The translations under genes were made by a program, and so were the position numbers. Below are positions 45,667 through 53,857 of a stretch of 64,000 nt of DNA, in pieces. The stretch is taken from NCBI RefSeq assembly GCF_900091555.1, contig NZ_FMCX01000008.1, forward strand, positions 186,001 through 250,000, written 5' to 3'. Source of the DNA: Micromonospora mirobrigensis (GTDB taxonomy: Bacteria > Actinomycetota > Actinomycetes > Mycobacteriales > Micromonosporaceae). The first letter of the stretch is position 1. Every line of letters begins with the position of its first letter. The notes under the pieces are model-generated. The model searched no databases and was not told where the DNA came from. It saw only the letters and a program-made list of their open reading frames with translations.

Positions 45667-46366
45667 GATCAACGACCTGACCCTGCTCTACGGCCGGATC
45701 CAGGCGCTGCACGGGATCAGCCTCACCGTCAACGAGGGTGAGGTGGTGGCCCTGATCGGCGCGAACGGCGCCGGCAAGACCACCACCATGCGGGCCATCT
45801 CCGGGCTGCGCCCGGTGGCGTCCGGCTCGATCGTCTTCGACGGCACCGACGTCACCCGGATGCGGGCCGACCTGCGGGTGGTCCGGGGCATCGGGCAGGC
45901 GCCCGAGGGCCGGGGCGTCTTCCCCGGTATGTCGGTGGTGGAGAACCTGGAGATGGGGGCGTACACCCGCCGGGACAAGGGCGGCATCGCCGACGACCTG
46001 AAGATGGTCATGGACCTCTTCCCCCGGCTGGCCGAGCGGCGCAAGCAGGCCGGTGGCACGCTCTCCGGCGGCGAGCAGCAGATGCTGGCGGTGGGCCGGG
46101 CCCTGATGGCCCGTCCCCGGCTGCTGCTGCTCGACGAGCCGTCGATGGGGCTCGCCCCGAAGCTGATCCAGCAGATCTTCGAGATCATCACCCGGATCAA
46201 CGAGCAGGGCACCACCATCCTGCTGGTCGAGCAGAACGCCCAGCAGGCGCTCTCCCGCGCCCACCGGGGCTACGTGCTGGAGACCGGCCGGATCGTCAAG
46301 GAGGGCACCGGCCGGGACCTGCTGCACGACCCGGCGGTCAAGGAGGCGTACCTCGGCGTGGCCTGA
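45656..46366 (+). CDS. livF: Branched-chain amino acid ABC transporter ATPase LivF
   Basis: A 236-residue second ATPase of the complex. Walker A is GANGAGKTT, the signature is LSGGEQQMLAVGRAL, Walker B is LLLLDEPSMGL and the switch residue is Gln in LLVEQNAQQAL, which is usual for LivF. Length is standard. ATG 45656 lies inside the livG end. A T-tailed hairpin follows at 46379. Confidence 0.96.
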   Translation: MLLEINDLTLLYGRIQALHGISLTVNEGEVVALIGANGAGKTTTMRAISGLRPVASGSIVFDGTDVTRMRADLRVVRGIGQAPEGRGVFPGMSVVENLEMGAYTRRDKGGIADDLKMVMDLFPRLAERRKQAGGTLSGGEQQMLAVGRALMARPRLLLLDEPSMGLAPKLIQQIFEIITRINEQGTTILLVEQNAQQALSRAHRGYVLETGRIVKEGTGRDLLHDPAVKEAYLGVA

Positions 46367-46378
46367 GGTCGTACCGTC

Positions 46379-46421
46379 GCGGCCGGCCACCCCTCGCGGG
46401 TGGCCGGCCGCCGGCGTTTTT
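46379..46421 (+). terminator. Rho-independent terminator of livKHMGF
   Basis: A perfect 14-bp stem (GCGGCCGGCCACCC with GGGTGGCCGGCCGC), loop CTCGC, followed by a TTTTT run at 46417. It is the clearest intrinsic terminator in the window. Confidence 0.9.
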
Positions 46422-46452
46422 CCGCCGGGTCCCCGGTGCCGCCACCCGGGGA

Positions 46453-46474
46453 TGTCGGGCGTACGGGCTAGAGT
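46453..46474 (+). promoter_or_regulatory. polA promoter, DNA-damage (PafBC/RecA-NDp) type
   Basis: TGTCGG (46453-46458), 10 bases, TAGAGT (46469-46474), 7 bases, then the GTG start. It is spaced exactly as the TGTCRGTG-N8-TAnnnT element of mycobacterial RecA-independent damage promoters, though the two GTG-ending bases differ. The same layout precedes uvrB. Confidence 0.6.
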
Positions 46475-46481
46475 CGCTGCC

Positions 46482-49181
46482 GTGACAGCCAAGACCCCGC
46501 GCCTGCTCCTCGTCGACGGACACTCGATGGCATACCGGGCGTTCCACGCCCTGCCGGTGGAGAACTTCGCCACCACGACGGGTCAGCCGACCAACGCGGT
46601 GTACGGCTTCACCTCGATGCTGATCAACGCGCTCCGCGACGAGCAGCCCAGCCACATCGTGGTCGCCTTCGACGTCTCCCGCCGCTCCTTCCGCACCGAG
46701 AAGTACGCCGAGTACAAGGCCGGCCGCAAGGAGACCCCCACCGACTTCAAGGGTCAGGTCAGCCTGATCAAGGAGGTCCTCGACGCGCTGCGCATCCCGG
46801 TGGTCGAGAAGGAGGGCTACGAGGCCGACGACGTCATCGCCACTCTCGCCTGCCAGGCCCGTGACGCCGGCATGGAGGTGCTGATCTCCAGCGGCGACCG
46901 GGACGCGTTGCAGCTCGTCGGCGATCGGGTGACCGTGCTCTACCCGCGCAAGGGCGTCTCCGACCTGGCCCGGATGGATCCGGCGGCGGTGCGGGAGAAA
47001 TACGGTGTCGGCCCGGAGCGCTACCGCGACCTGGCCGCCCTGGTCGGCGAGACCAGCGACAACCTGCCCGGCATCCCCGGCGTCGGCCCGAAGACGGCCG
47101 CCAAGTGGATCAACATGTACGACGGGGTGGAGGGCGTGATCGCCCACGCCGACAAGATCAAGGGCAAGGCCGGCGACAGCCTCCGCGAGCGGCTCGCCGA
47201 CGTGATCCGCAACTACGAGATCAACTGCCTGGTCAGCGACCTGGAGCTGCCGCTGCGCCCGGAGGACTCCCGGTGGGAGGGGTGGGACCGGGAGGCCGTG
47301 CACCAGGTCTTCGACACCCTGGAGTTCCGCATCCTGCGCGACCGGCTCTACCAGTACCTCGAGGCGGTGGAGCCGGAGGCGGAGGCCGGCTTCGACCTGT
47401 CGGGGCAGGTGCTCACCGAGCCCGGCGCGGTGGCCGGCTGGCTGGAGACGCACGCCCCGGCCGGCTCCCCGGTCGGCCTGGCGGTCAAGCTGGACACCGG
47501 TCCCAACCGGCGGCACACCGCCTCGGTCACCGGCATGGCCCTGGCCAGCGGCGCCGGCGCCGCGGCCTACTTCGACCCGGCCGGGCTGCAGGCCGCCGAC
47601 GAGGCCGCCCTCGCCGGCTGGCTGGCCGACGCGCAGCGCCCCAAGGTGCTGCACGACAGCAAGCCGGCCGTGCTCGCCTTCGCCGCCCACGGCTGGGACC
47701 TGGCCGGGATCGCCCGGGACACCCAGATCGCCGCCTACCTGGCCCGTCCCGACCAGCGCTCCTACGACCTGACCGACCTGGCGCTGCGCTACCTGCACCG
47801 GGAGCTGCGGGTGGACGCGCCGGAGACCGGCCAGCTCACCCTCGACGGGTTGGGCGACGACGGCGCCGCCGAGGAGAACCTGATGCTCCAGGCCCGGGCC
47901 ACCCTCGACCTGGCCGACGCGATCGACGCCGAGCTGTCCCGCGACGGCGAGCAGTCGGCGCGGCTGATGGCCGGGGTGGAACTGCCGCTGATGCGGGTGC
48001 TCGCCGGCATGGAGCGCACCGGCATCGCCGCCGACACGCACTACCTGTCCGAGTTGGAGGCGCACTTCGCCGCCGAGGTGAAGGCCGCCGCCCAGGGCGC
48101 GTACGCGGCGGTCGGGCGGGAGTTCAACCTCGGCTCGCCCAAGCAGCTCCAGGAGATCCTCTTCACCGAGCTGGGCCTGCCCAAGACCAAGAAGATCAAG
48201 ACCGGTTACACCACCGACGCCGACGCGTTGCAGTGGCTCTACGCGCAGAACCCGCACCCGGTCCTGGAGCACCTGCTGCGCCACCGCGACGTGGCCAAGT
48301 TGAAGTCGACAGTCGACGGCCTGCTCAAGTCGGTCTCCGACGACGGCCGGATCCACACCACGTTCAACCAGACGGTCGCCGCCACCGGCCGGCTCTCCTC
48401 CACCGAGCCCAACCTGCAGAACATCCCGATCCGCACCGAGGAGGGGCGGCGGATCCGGCGGGCCTTCGTGGTCGGCGAGGGCTACGAGTGCCTGCTCACC
48501 GCCGACTACAGCCAGATCGAGATGCGGATCATGGCGCACCTGTCGTCGGACGACGCCCTGATCGAGGCGTTCAACTCCGGCCACGACTTCCACGCGGCCA
48601 CCGCCTCCTCGGTCTTCGCGGTGCCCGTCGACCAGGTCACCGCCGACCAGCGGCGCAAGATCAAGGCGATGAACTACGGCCTGGCGTACGGGCTGAGCGC
48701 GTTCGGTCTGTCCCAGCAGCTCGGGATCGGCACCGAGGAGGCGCGCGGGCTGATGGAGAACTACTTCGCCGGCTTCGGTGGCGTTCGGGACTACCTGCAC
48801 GAGGTGGTGGCGCGGGCCCGCCACGACGGCTACACCTCCACCATCCTGGGCCGCCGCCGCTACCTGCCCGACCTGGTCAGCGACAACCGCCAGCGCCGGG
48901 ACATCGCCGAGCGGATGGCCCTCAACGCCCCCATCCAGGGCTCGGCCGCCGACATCATCAAGGTGGCGATGCTGCACGTCGACACCGCGCTGCGCGACGC
49001 CGGGCTGCGCTCCCGGATGCTGCTGCAGGTGCACGACGAGCTGGTCTTCGAGGTGGCCCCCGGCGAGCGGGAGGCCCTGGAGGCGCTGGTCCGCCGGGAG
49101 ATGGGCGGGGCGTACCCGCTGTCGGTGCCGCTGGAGGTGTCGGTCGGCGAGGGGCGGGACTGGAACAGCGCGGATCACTGA
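46482..49181 (+). CDS. polA: DNA polymerase I
   Basis: 899 residues. The N-terminal 5' nuclease domain is complete (LLLVDGHSMAYRAFHAL; EADDVIATLA; SGDRDALQLV). The middle 3'-5' exonuclease fold lacks the usual DxE proofreading residues, as in other actinobacterial PolA. The polymerase domain has DYSQIEMRIMAHLS (motif A), RRKIKAMNYGLAYGLSAFG (O-helix, motif B) and LLQVHDELVFEV (motif C). It fills gaps in excision repair and processes Okazaki fragments. GTG 46482 lacks a ribosome-binding site; a -10 lies 7 bases upstream, so translation is leaderless. Confidence 0.97.
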   Translation: MTAKTPRLLLVDGHSMAYRAFHALPVENFATTTGQPTNAVYGFTSMLINALRDEQPSHIVVAFDVSRRSFRTEKYAEYKAGRKETPTDFKGQVSLIKEVLDALRIPVVEKEGYEADDVIATLACQARDAGMEVLISSGDRDALQLVGDRVTVLYPRKGVSDLARMDPAAVREKYGVGPERYRDLAALVGETSDNLPGIPGVGPKTAAKWINMYDGVEGVIAHADKIKGKAGDSLRERLADVIRNYEINCLVSDLELPLRPEDSRWEGWDREAVHQVFDTLEFRILRDRLYQYLEAVEPEAEAGFDLSGQVLTEPGAVAGWLETHAPAGSPVGLAVKLDTGPNRRHTASVTGMALASGAGAAAYFDPAGLQAADEAALAGWLADAQRPKVLHDSKPAVLAFAAHGWDLAGIARDTQIAAYLARPDQRSYDLTDLALRYLHRELRVDAPETGQLTLDGLGDDGAAEENLMLQARATLDLADAIDAELSRDGEQSARLMAGVELPLMRVLAGMERTGIAADTHYLSELEAHFAAEVKAAAQGAYAAVGREFNLGSPKQLQEILFTELGLPKTKKIKTGYTTDADALQWLYAQNPHPVLEHLLRHRDVAKLKSTVDGLLKSVSDDGRIHTTFNQTVAATGRLSSTEPNLQNIPIRTEEGRRIRRAFVVGEGYECLLTADYSQIEMRIMAHLSSDDALIEAFNSGHDFHAATASSVFAVPVDQVTADQRRKIKAMNYGLAYGLSAFGLSQQLGIGTEEARGLMENYFAGFGGVRDYLHEVVARARHDGYTSTILGRRRYLPDLVSDNRQRRDIAERMALNAPIQGSAADIIKVAMLHVDTALRDAGLRSRMLLQVHDELVFEVAPGEREALEALVRREMGGAYPLSVPLEVSVGEGRDWNSADH

Positions 49182-49534
49182 CCGACCCGGATGCCGGCCG
49201 GGGCGGGACTCGCGGCGGTCAAGTTCCCCGTCGAGGCAGGGCCGGAACGCCCGGGCGTCGTCCAGGGTGAGGCCGGCGTCGAGCAGGTGGCGGATGTCGC
49301 ACCCGAGTCCAGCGCCTCGCCGACCACCCGCGCCGGCGCGTTCTCGGCGGTCACGTCGGCCACCACCGGCGTGATGAGGGGGTGCCCGGCGGCGGTCTCG
49401 GCCAGTGGCGCGGGGCGACGCCCCACCGCCAGCACCCGGTCGCCGCGCGCGGCGAACGCGCGGGCGGTGGCCCGGCCGATGCCGGTGCCCGCGCCGGTGA
49501 CCACGATGATCCGGTTCTGTCGTTCCTCGTTCAT
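49175..49534 (-). pseudogene. Chimeric remnant: SDR N terminus fused out of frame to a MerR fragment
   Basis: From ATG 49534, ~75 residues are a clean short-chain dehydrogenase N terminus (RIIVVTGAGTGIGRATARAF, cofactor GxxxGxG motif). At about 49305 the frame loses sense. Another frame on the same strand then reads CDIRHLLDAGLTLDDARAFRPCLDG, a typical central helix segment of a MerR-family regulator. SDR genes with a neighbouring MerR gene are common, so a deletion probably joined the two. Neither part is complete: the SDR Tyr-x-x-x-Lys site and the MerR helix-turn-helix are both absent. Confidence 0.7.
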
Positions 49535-49542
49535 GCCGACGA

Positions 49543-49573
49543 TCGTCGGACCTGACGTCAGCGGCAGGGTCAA
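49543..49573 (-). promoter_or_regulatory. MerR-type promoter/operator left before the SDR remnant
   Basis: On the minus strand TTGACC is followed by a 19-base spacer holding the perfect palindrome CTGACGTCAG (49552-49561) and then a weak -10 (CGACGA). The long 19-bp spacer with a central dyad is the layout of MerR-regulated promoters. Confidence 0.5.
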
Positions 49574-49604
49574 GCCTCCGGCTCGCGCGCCCGGTTCCGG
49601 GAGC

Positions 49605-50036
49605 TCAGCGGCCGGGACCGCGGCGCTCCCTGGGTGGGGTTCCGCGCCGGTCGAGGGCCTTGCGGGACGGGCCGCCGGGCGGCGGGAGCGGCTCCTTGAC
49701 CGGGTCGTGACCCCAGTTCATCAGCGAGTACCGCCATCGGGTCTGCCGGACGTCGCCGCTGGGGCGTTGCGCCATGTGCCGGCGGACGTACCCGACGACC
49801 TTGCGCATGTGTCGGTAGTCGGCCTCGGAGAGCTGGTCGCGCTTGCGGCGCAGCAGCTCGATGATCCGACGGCCGGACTCGTGGCCGACGGTCTCGCCGC
49901 CCGCGGTGCCCTTCTTCCGCCAGCCGACGTGCTTGGACTCGTCGGTCTCCAGCCACTTCGACAGCTCACCCGGCTTCATGTTCACCGCCTCGGTGAACTC
50001 CCGATAGGTGTCCTGCCCCTGGTCACGGCCGCTCAT
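49605..50036 (-). CDS. DUF3140 protein
   Basis: A 143-residue small basic protein matching DUF3140 (recalled): EFTEAVNMKPGELSKWLETD, SGRRIIELLRRKRDQLSEAD and MRKVVGYVRRHMAQRP are the family segments. The C-terminal ~35 residues are a Pro/Arg tail. The molecular role is unknown. It overlaps the DUF2945 gene by 14 bases, so the pair is co-translated; this pairing recurs in actinobacteria. Confidence 0.85.
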   Translation of the reverse strand: MSGRDQGQDTYREFTEAVNMKPGELSKWLETDESKHVGWRKKGTAGGETVGHESGRRIIELLRRKRDQLSEADYRHMRKVVGYVRRHMAQRPSGDVRQTRWRYSLMNWGHDPVKEPLPPPGGPSRKALDRRGTPPRERRGPGR

Positions 50037-50241
50037 GGCGCAGCACCTCCGGACGGTGGGCGACGTCGCGGCCCGAGTCGTCGTTGCGGATCCGGTACTG
50101 CGGCTCCGCCGGCGAGGCGTCCACCGCGTGCCCGCGCACGTGGGTCCGCTCGGTGATCTTCTCCCTGACCACGCCGTACGCCCGGCCGCTGTGGCTGGCC
50201 CAGGAGACGTGGTCGCCGGTGCGGAACTCGTTCTCGGCCAT
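50023..50241 (-). CDS. DUF2945 (HVA1 Tudor-like) protein
   Basis: A 72-residue single SH3/Tudor-like barrel. FRTGDHVSWASHSGRAYGVV at the N terminus and YRIRNDDSGRDVAHRPEVL are the family hallmarks. The function is unproven; stress or nucleic-acid-related roles have been suggested for related domains. It is the first gene of the pair with DUF3140, starting at ATG 50241. Confidence 0.88.
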   Translation of the reverse strand: MAENEFRTGDHVSWASHSGRAYGVVREKITERTHVRGHAVDASPAEPQYRIRNDDSGRDVAHRPEVLRHERP

Positions 50242-50291
50242 GCCGCCGGGTTACCCGGGGCGGCCGGAGGAAAACGACGCGCCGCCGGGCC

Positions 50292-50894
50292 CTACGGGGT
50301 GATCTCGCTGATCGGGAGCTTGATGTCGAACGGGTCGGTCAGCTCGATCAGCTCGGCGCTGTCGGCGACCAGCTCGTACTGCCGTTCGCCGCCCGGACTC
50401 GGCCGCTCGCTGAGGCGGTAGGCGTAGAGGTGCACGGGGTCCTGCTCGATGCGCCAGAAGAAGGGGATGCCGGCGGCCGCGTACTCAGCCGGCTTCGCGA
50501 ACCGGTCGACCCGTCGGGTGCCCGGCGAGACGATCTCGACCGCGAGCACGACCGCTGCCGGCGCGACCTCCGACACGTTCGACGACAGGTCCGCGCGGCA
50601 CAGCAGCACGTCCGGCCGGCGGCTCGTGTTGCGGGCCAGGGTGACTCCGACGTCCTGGGCCACCCGCAGGCGTCGCGGCGCCCGGGTGTGCAACCAGAGC
50701 CGCAGCAGGAAGGAGATGTCCTGGTGGCCCAGGGTGGGGGAGGGGGTCACCTGAATCACTCCGTCGACGAGTTCGACGCGGGGGGCGTCGTCCGGCAGGG
50801 TGAGCAGGTCTTCCAGCGTGTAGTCGGCACGCTGCTGCCGCATCGGGTCCGGACACCATGGGCCAGGTGGTGTCGGGATCGGCTCGGCGCTCAC
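50292..50894 (-). CDS. Uma2 family (PD-(D/E)XK-like) protein
   Basis: 200 residues of the Uma2/DUF820 family, which has a restriction-endonuclease-like fold. Seen are YTLEDLLTLPDDAPRVELVDG (Glu of the core), RRPDVLLCRADL (catalytic-type Asp) and AVVLAVEIVSPGTRRVDRFAK with the ExV..S/D..K arrangement. No toxin or nuclease role is established for this group. GTG 50894 is chosen because TACGCT lies 6 bases upstream (leaderless) and homologues start SAEPIPTPPGP; longer in-frame starts exist up to ~50955. Confidence 0.85.
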   Translation of the reverse strand: MSAEPIPTPPGPWCPDPMRQQRADYTLEDLLTLPDDAPRVELVDGVIQVTPSPTLGHQDISFLLRLWLHTRAPRRLRVAQDVGVTLARNTSRRPDVLLCRADLSSNVSEVAPAAVVLAVEIVSPGTRRVDRFAKPAEYAAAGIPFFWRIEQDPVHLYAYRLSERPSPGGERQYELVADSAELIELTDPFDIKLPISEITP

Positions 50895-50953
50895 CGGCTC
50901 AGCGTAACCGCGCTCCGCGGCCGCGGAGCCGGTCATCCTGTCCGGTTGGCACG

Positions 50954-51754
50954 TCATCGCGGTTTCTCGGTGACGAAGATGGCGGTGCCGGGGAAGAGCC
51001 GCCCCCGCAGCGGGCTCCACTGCCCCCAGATCCCCTGGTGCCCGGCCGGCCACTCCGGCTCCACCAGGTCGACCAGGCGGAAGCCGGCCCCGACCAGCTC
51101 CCGGATCCGGTCGCCGAGGGTGCGGTGCTGCTCGACGTAGGTGGCCACCCCGTGCTCGTCCTGCTCGACGTACGGGGAGCGGTCGAAGTACGAGTGCACC
51201 GCGGTCAGCCCGCCCTCGCCCGGGTCGTCCAGGAAGATCCACCGCATCGGGTGGGTGACCGAGAAGACCCAGCGGCCGCCGGGGCGCAGCACCCGGAACA
51301 CCTCACGCATCAGCGCGGCGGAGTCGTCGACGAACGGGATCGCCCCGAACGCGGTGCAGGTGACGTCGAACGAGGCGCCGGCGAAGGGCAGCGCCAGCGC
51401 GTCGGCCTGCACCAGCGGCACGCGTACGCCGGTGGTGTGGGCGGCGTGCGCGGCGTGCCGCAGCATGCCGGCGGACAGGTCGAAGGCGACCGGCCGGGCG
51501 CCCTCGGTGGCCAGCCAGCGGGAGCAGGCCGCGGCCCCGCAGCCCAGTTCGAGGACCCGGCGTCCGGTCACGTCGCCGAGCAGCCGGGCGTCGGCCTCGC
51601 GCAGCCCCTCCGGGCACCACACGAAGTCCACGTCGCCCAGGAAGGCGCCGTGCTCGGCCTGGTAGTCGTCGGCGTCGGCGTCCCACCAGCCCCGGTTGGC
51701 GCGGCGTGCCTCGGCGTCCTCGACCCGCCGGCGGGTCACCCTGTCGTCGTCCAC
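50954..51754 (-). CDS. Class I SAM-dependent methyltransferase
   Basis: A 266-residue soluble methyltransferase. Motif I is VLELGCGAAACSRWLA, motif II is around ARPVAFDLSAGMLRHA, motif III/IV is LVQADALALPFAGASFDVTC and the post-motif helix is VLRPGGRWVFSVTHPMRW. The substrate is unknown. The start is GTG 51754. It diverges from rpsA across a 368-base region. Confidence 0.92.
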   Translation of the reverse strand: MDDDRVTRRRVEDAEARRANRGWWDADADDYQAEHGAFLGDVDFVWCPEGLREADARLLGDVTGRRVLELGCGAAACSRWLATEGARPVAFDLSAGMLRHAAHAAHTTGVRVPLVQADALALPFAGASFDVTCTAFGAIPFVDDSAALMREVFRVLRPGGRWVFSVTHPMRWIFLDDPGEGGLTAVHSYFDRSPYVEQDEHGVATYVEQHRTLGDRIRELVGAGFRLVDLVEPEWPAGHQGIWGQWSPLRGRLFPGTAIFVTEKPR

Positions 51755-52122
51755 GCGCCCACGCTAGGCCCCCGTCCGGGGCTCGCCCGCTCCGGCCACC
51801 GACGCCGCGCCGGTGCGTCTGGGGCCGCTGTGACCTGCGAGACACCCCGGGGCGTCCGGCGGGCGAAATCTCCGCTTTCGCAGCTGACGAGGTCGCGAGG
51901 ACCCGGGAGGCCTTGCACGCTGTGGTAATACAGCGGGTAGGGTAGACGATGCGCTCGCGGATCGTGTGCCTCGGCAGGGAGCAGGTGCGCGGTCACCGGA
52001 GCCACTAATGATCTTCTCTTGGCGATCGTTCGGTGTGCCCGGCGGCGGGTCCGCTGGCGCGAACAGGTCACTGCGACACCAGCTTTGCTGTGACACACCA
52101 TCCGACCGGAGCAACCGCCCAC
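51755..52122. other. 368-base region holding the rpsA promoter and leader
   Basis: No coding frame is supported. The rpsA promoter candidate is at 51913-51943. The following ~170-base leader contains several small hairpins and could host autoregulation by S1; no known leader motif was recognised. Confidence 0.55.
51913..51943 (+). promoter_or_regulatory. Candidate rpsA promoter with embedded palindrome
   Basis: TTGCAC (51913) and TAGGGT (51938) are 19 bases apart. The spacer is almost filled by the inverted repeat CGCTGTggtaatACAGCG (51918-51935). A long spacer filled with a dyad suggests a regulator site. Confidence 0.45.
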
Positions 52123-53619
52123 ATGACGAGCAGCATCGAGGCCCCCTCGAGCGCCACCCGGGTCACCCACGACGATCTCGGTTCCGAGGAAGCTTTCCTC
52201 GCCGCGATCGACGAGACCATCAAGTACTTCAACGACGGCGACATTGTCGAAGGCACCGTCGTCAAGGTCGATCGGGACGAGGTCCTGCTCGACATCGGCT
52301 ACAAGACCGAGGGTGTCATCCCCTCTCGTGAGTTGTCGATCAAGCACGACGTGGACCCGGCCGAGGTCGTTTCGGTTGGTGACCACATCGAGGCCCTGGT
52401 CCTCCAGAAGGAGGACAAGGAGGGTCGTCTGATCCTCTCCAAGAAGCGGGCGCAGTACGAGCGGGCCTGGGGCACGATCGAGAAGATCAAGGACGAGGAC
52501 GGCGTCGTCCGCGGTTCGGTCATCGAGGTGGTCAAGGGCGGCCTCATCCTCGACATCGGGCTCCGCGGCTTCCTGCCGGCGTCCCTGGTCGAGATGCGGC
52601 GGGTGCGTGACCTGCAGCCGTACGTCGGGCGCGAGCTCGAAGCCAAGATCATCGAGCTGGACAAGAACCGCAACAACGTGGTCCTGTCCCGCCGGGCCTG
52701 GCTGGAGCAGACGCAGTCCGAGGTGCGCACCGAGTTCCTCAACAAGCTGCAGAAGGGCCAGGTCCGCAAGGGCGTCGTGTCCTCGATCGTCAACTTCGGC
52801 GCCTTCGTCGACCTGGGCGGCGTGGACGGCCTGGTGCACGTCTCCGAGCTCTCCTGGAAGCACATCGACCACCCGTCCGAGGTCGTCGAGGTCGGCCAGG
52901 AGGTCGAGGTCGAGGTCCTGGACGTCGACCTGGACCGCGAGCGGGTCTCGCTGTCGCTGAAGGCGACCCAGGAGGACCCGTGGCGTCAGTTCGCCCGCAC
53001 CCACGCGATCCAGCAGATCGTGCCGGGTAAGGTCACCAAGCTGGTGCCGTTCGGCGCCTTCGTCCGGGTGGACGACGGCATCGAGGGCCTGGTCCACATC
53101 TCCGAGCTGGCCGAGCGCCACGTGGAGATCCCGGAGCAGGTCGTCCAGGTCGGCTCCGAGGTCATGGTCAAGGTCATCGACATCGACCTGGAGCGCCGCC
53201 GGATCTCGCTGTCGCTCAAGCAGGCCAACGAGGGCTTCGTCGAGGGCGAGGAGCACTTCGACCCCACCCTCTACGGCATGGCCGCGACGTACGACACCGA
53301 GGGCAACTACATCTACCCGGAGGGCTTCGACCCGGAGACGGGCGAGTGGCTCGAGGGGTACGACAAGCAGCGGGAGACCTGGGAGAACCAGTACGCCGAG
53401 GCGCGTCAGCGTTGGGAGGCCCACACCAAGCAGGTGCAGACCTCCCGGGCCGCCGACGCCGAGGCCGCTGCCAACCCGGCTCCGCCGGTGTCGACCGGTG
53501 GCACCACCACCTCCTCGACCAGCACGGCCCCGAGCCGGCAGGCCGAGGAGCCGGCGGGCACCCTGGCCACCGACGAGGCGCTCGCCGCTCTGCGGGAGAA
53601 GCTCGCCGGCGGCAAGTGA
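52123..53619 (+). CDS. rpsA: 30S ribosomal protein S1
   Basis: 498 residues with four tandem S1 (OB-fold) RNA-binding domains at ~35-105, 122-188, 208-276 and 293-362 (GDIVEGTVVKVDRDEVLLDI; KGVVSSIVNFGAFVDLGGVD; GKVTKLVPFGAFVRVDDGIE). A ~130-residue acidic then Ser/Thr/Ala-rich tail follows. It delivers mRNA to the ribosome and is the actinobacterial short form. ATG 52123 has GGAG 11 bases upstream. The neighbours polA, coaE and uvrB match the usual actinobacterial order. Confidence 0.97.
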   Translation: MTSSIEAPSSATRVTHDDLGSEEAFLAAIDETIKYFNDGDIVEGTVVKVDRDEVLLDIGYKTEGVIPSRELSIKHDVDPAEVVSVGDHIEALVLQKEDKEGRLILSKKRAQYERAWGTIEKIKDEDGVVRGSVIEVVKGGLILDIGLRGFLPASLVEMRRVRDLQPYVGRELEAKIIELDKNRNNVVLSRRAWLEQTQSEVRTEFLNKLQKGQVRKGVVSSIVNFGAFVDLGGVDGLVHVSELSWKHIDHPSEVVEVGQEVEVEVLDVDLDRERVSLSLKATQEDPWRQFARTHAIQQIVPGKVTKLVPFGAFVRVDDGIEGLVHISELAERHVEIPEQVVQVGSEVMVKVIDIDLERRRISLSLKQANEGFVEGEEHFDPTLYGMAATYDTEGNYIYPEGFDPETGEWLEGYDKQRETWENQYAEARQRWEAHTKQVQTSRAADAEAAANPAPPVSTGGTTTSSTSTAPSRQAEEPAGTLATDEALAALREKLAGGK

Positions 53620-53690
53620 CGCCGCGACGATTCCGACAGTTGCGCGCACCTGACGGTGCGCCGGAGGTCGGAGCCGTCTAGAACGACGAC

Positions 53691-53740
53691 GAGCCCCGTC
53701 CTCGTGCATCCGGTACGCCGGATCGCCGAGGGCGGGGCTC
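53691..53740 (+). terminator. Compound hairpin terminator of rpsA
   Basis: The outer stem GAGCCCCGTCCTCG/CGAGGGCGGGGCTC (13 of 14 pairs, the rest G-U) encloses an inner ATCCGG/CCGGAT stem. A smaller GCGCACC/GGTGCGC hairpin precedes it at 53643. Confidence 0.75.
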
Positions 53741-53857
53741 TCGCATGCCCACCCCTGGACACCCGGGTCCCACGAGCGGCTGGCCGGTATGTCGGCCGGT
53801 CGCCCGACGGGTGGGGGCGCGGTTGGCAGCGGTCCGGCCATCGGGTTGACTGGTCCG

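Noticed and set aside
46338..49178. Open frame of about 946 residues antisense to polA
   Set aside because: It is a shadow of polA, with no recognisable motif or initiation site.
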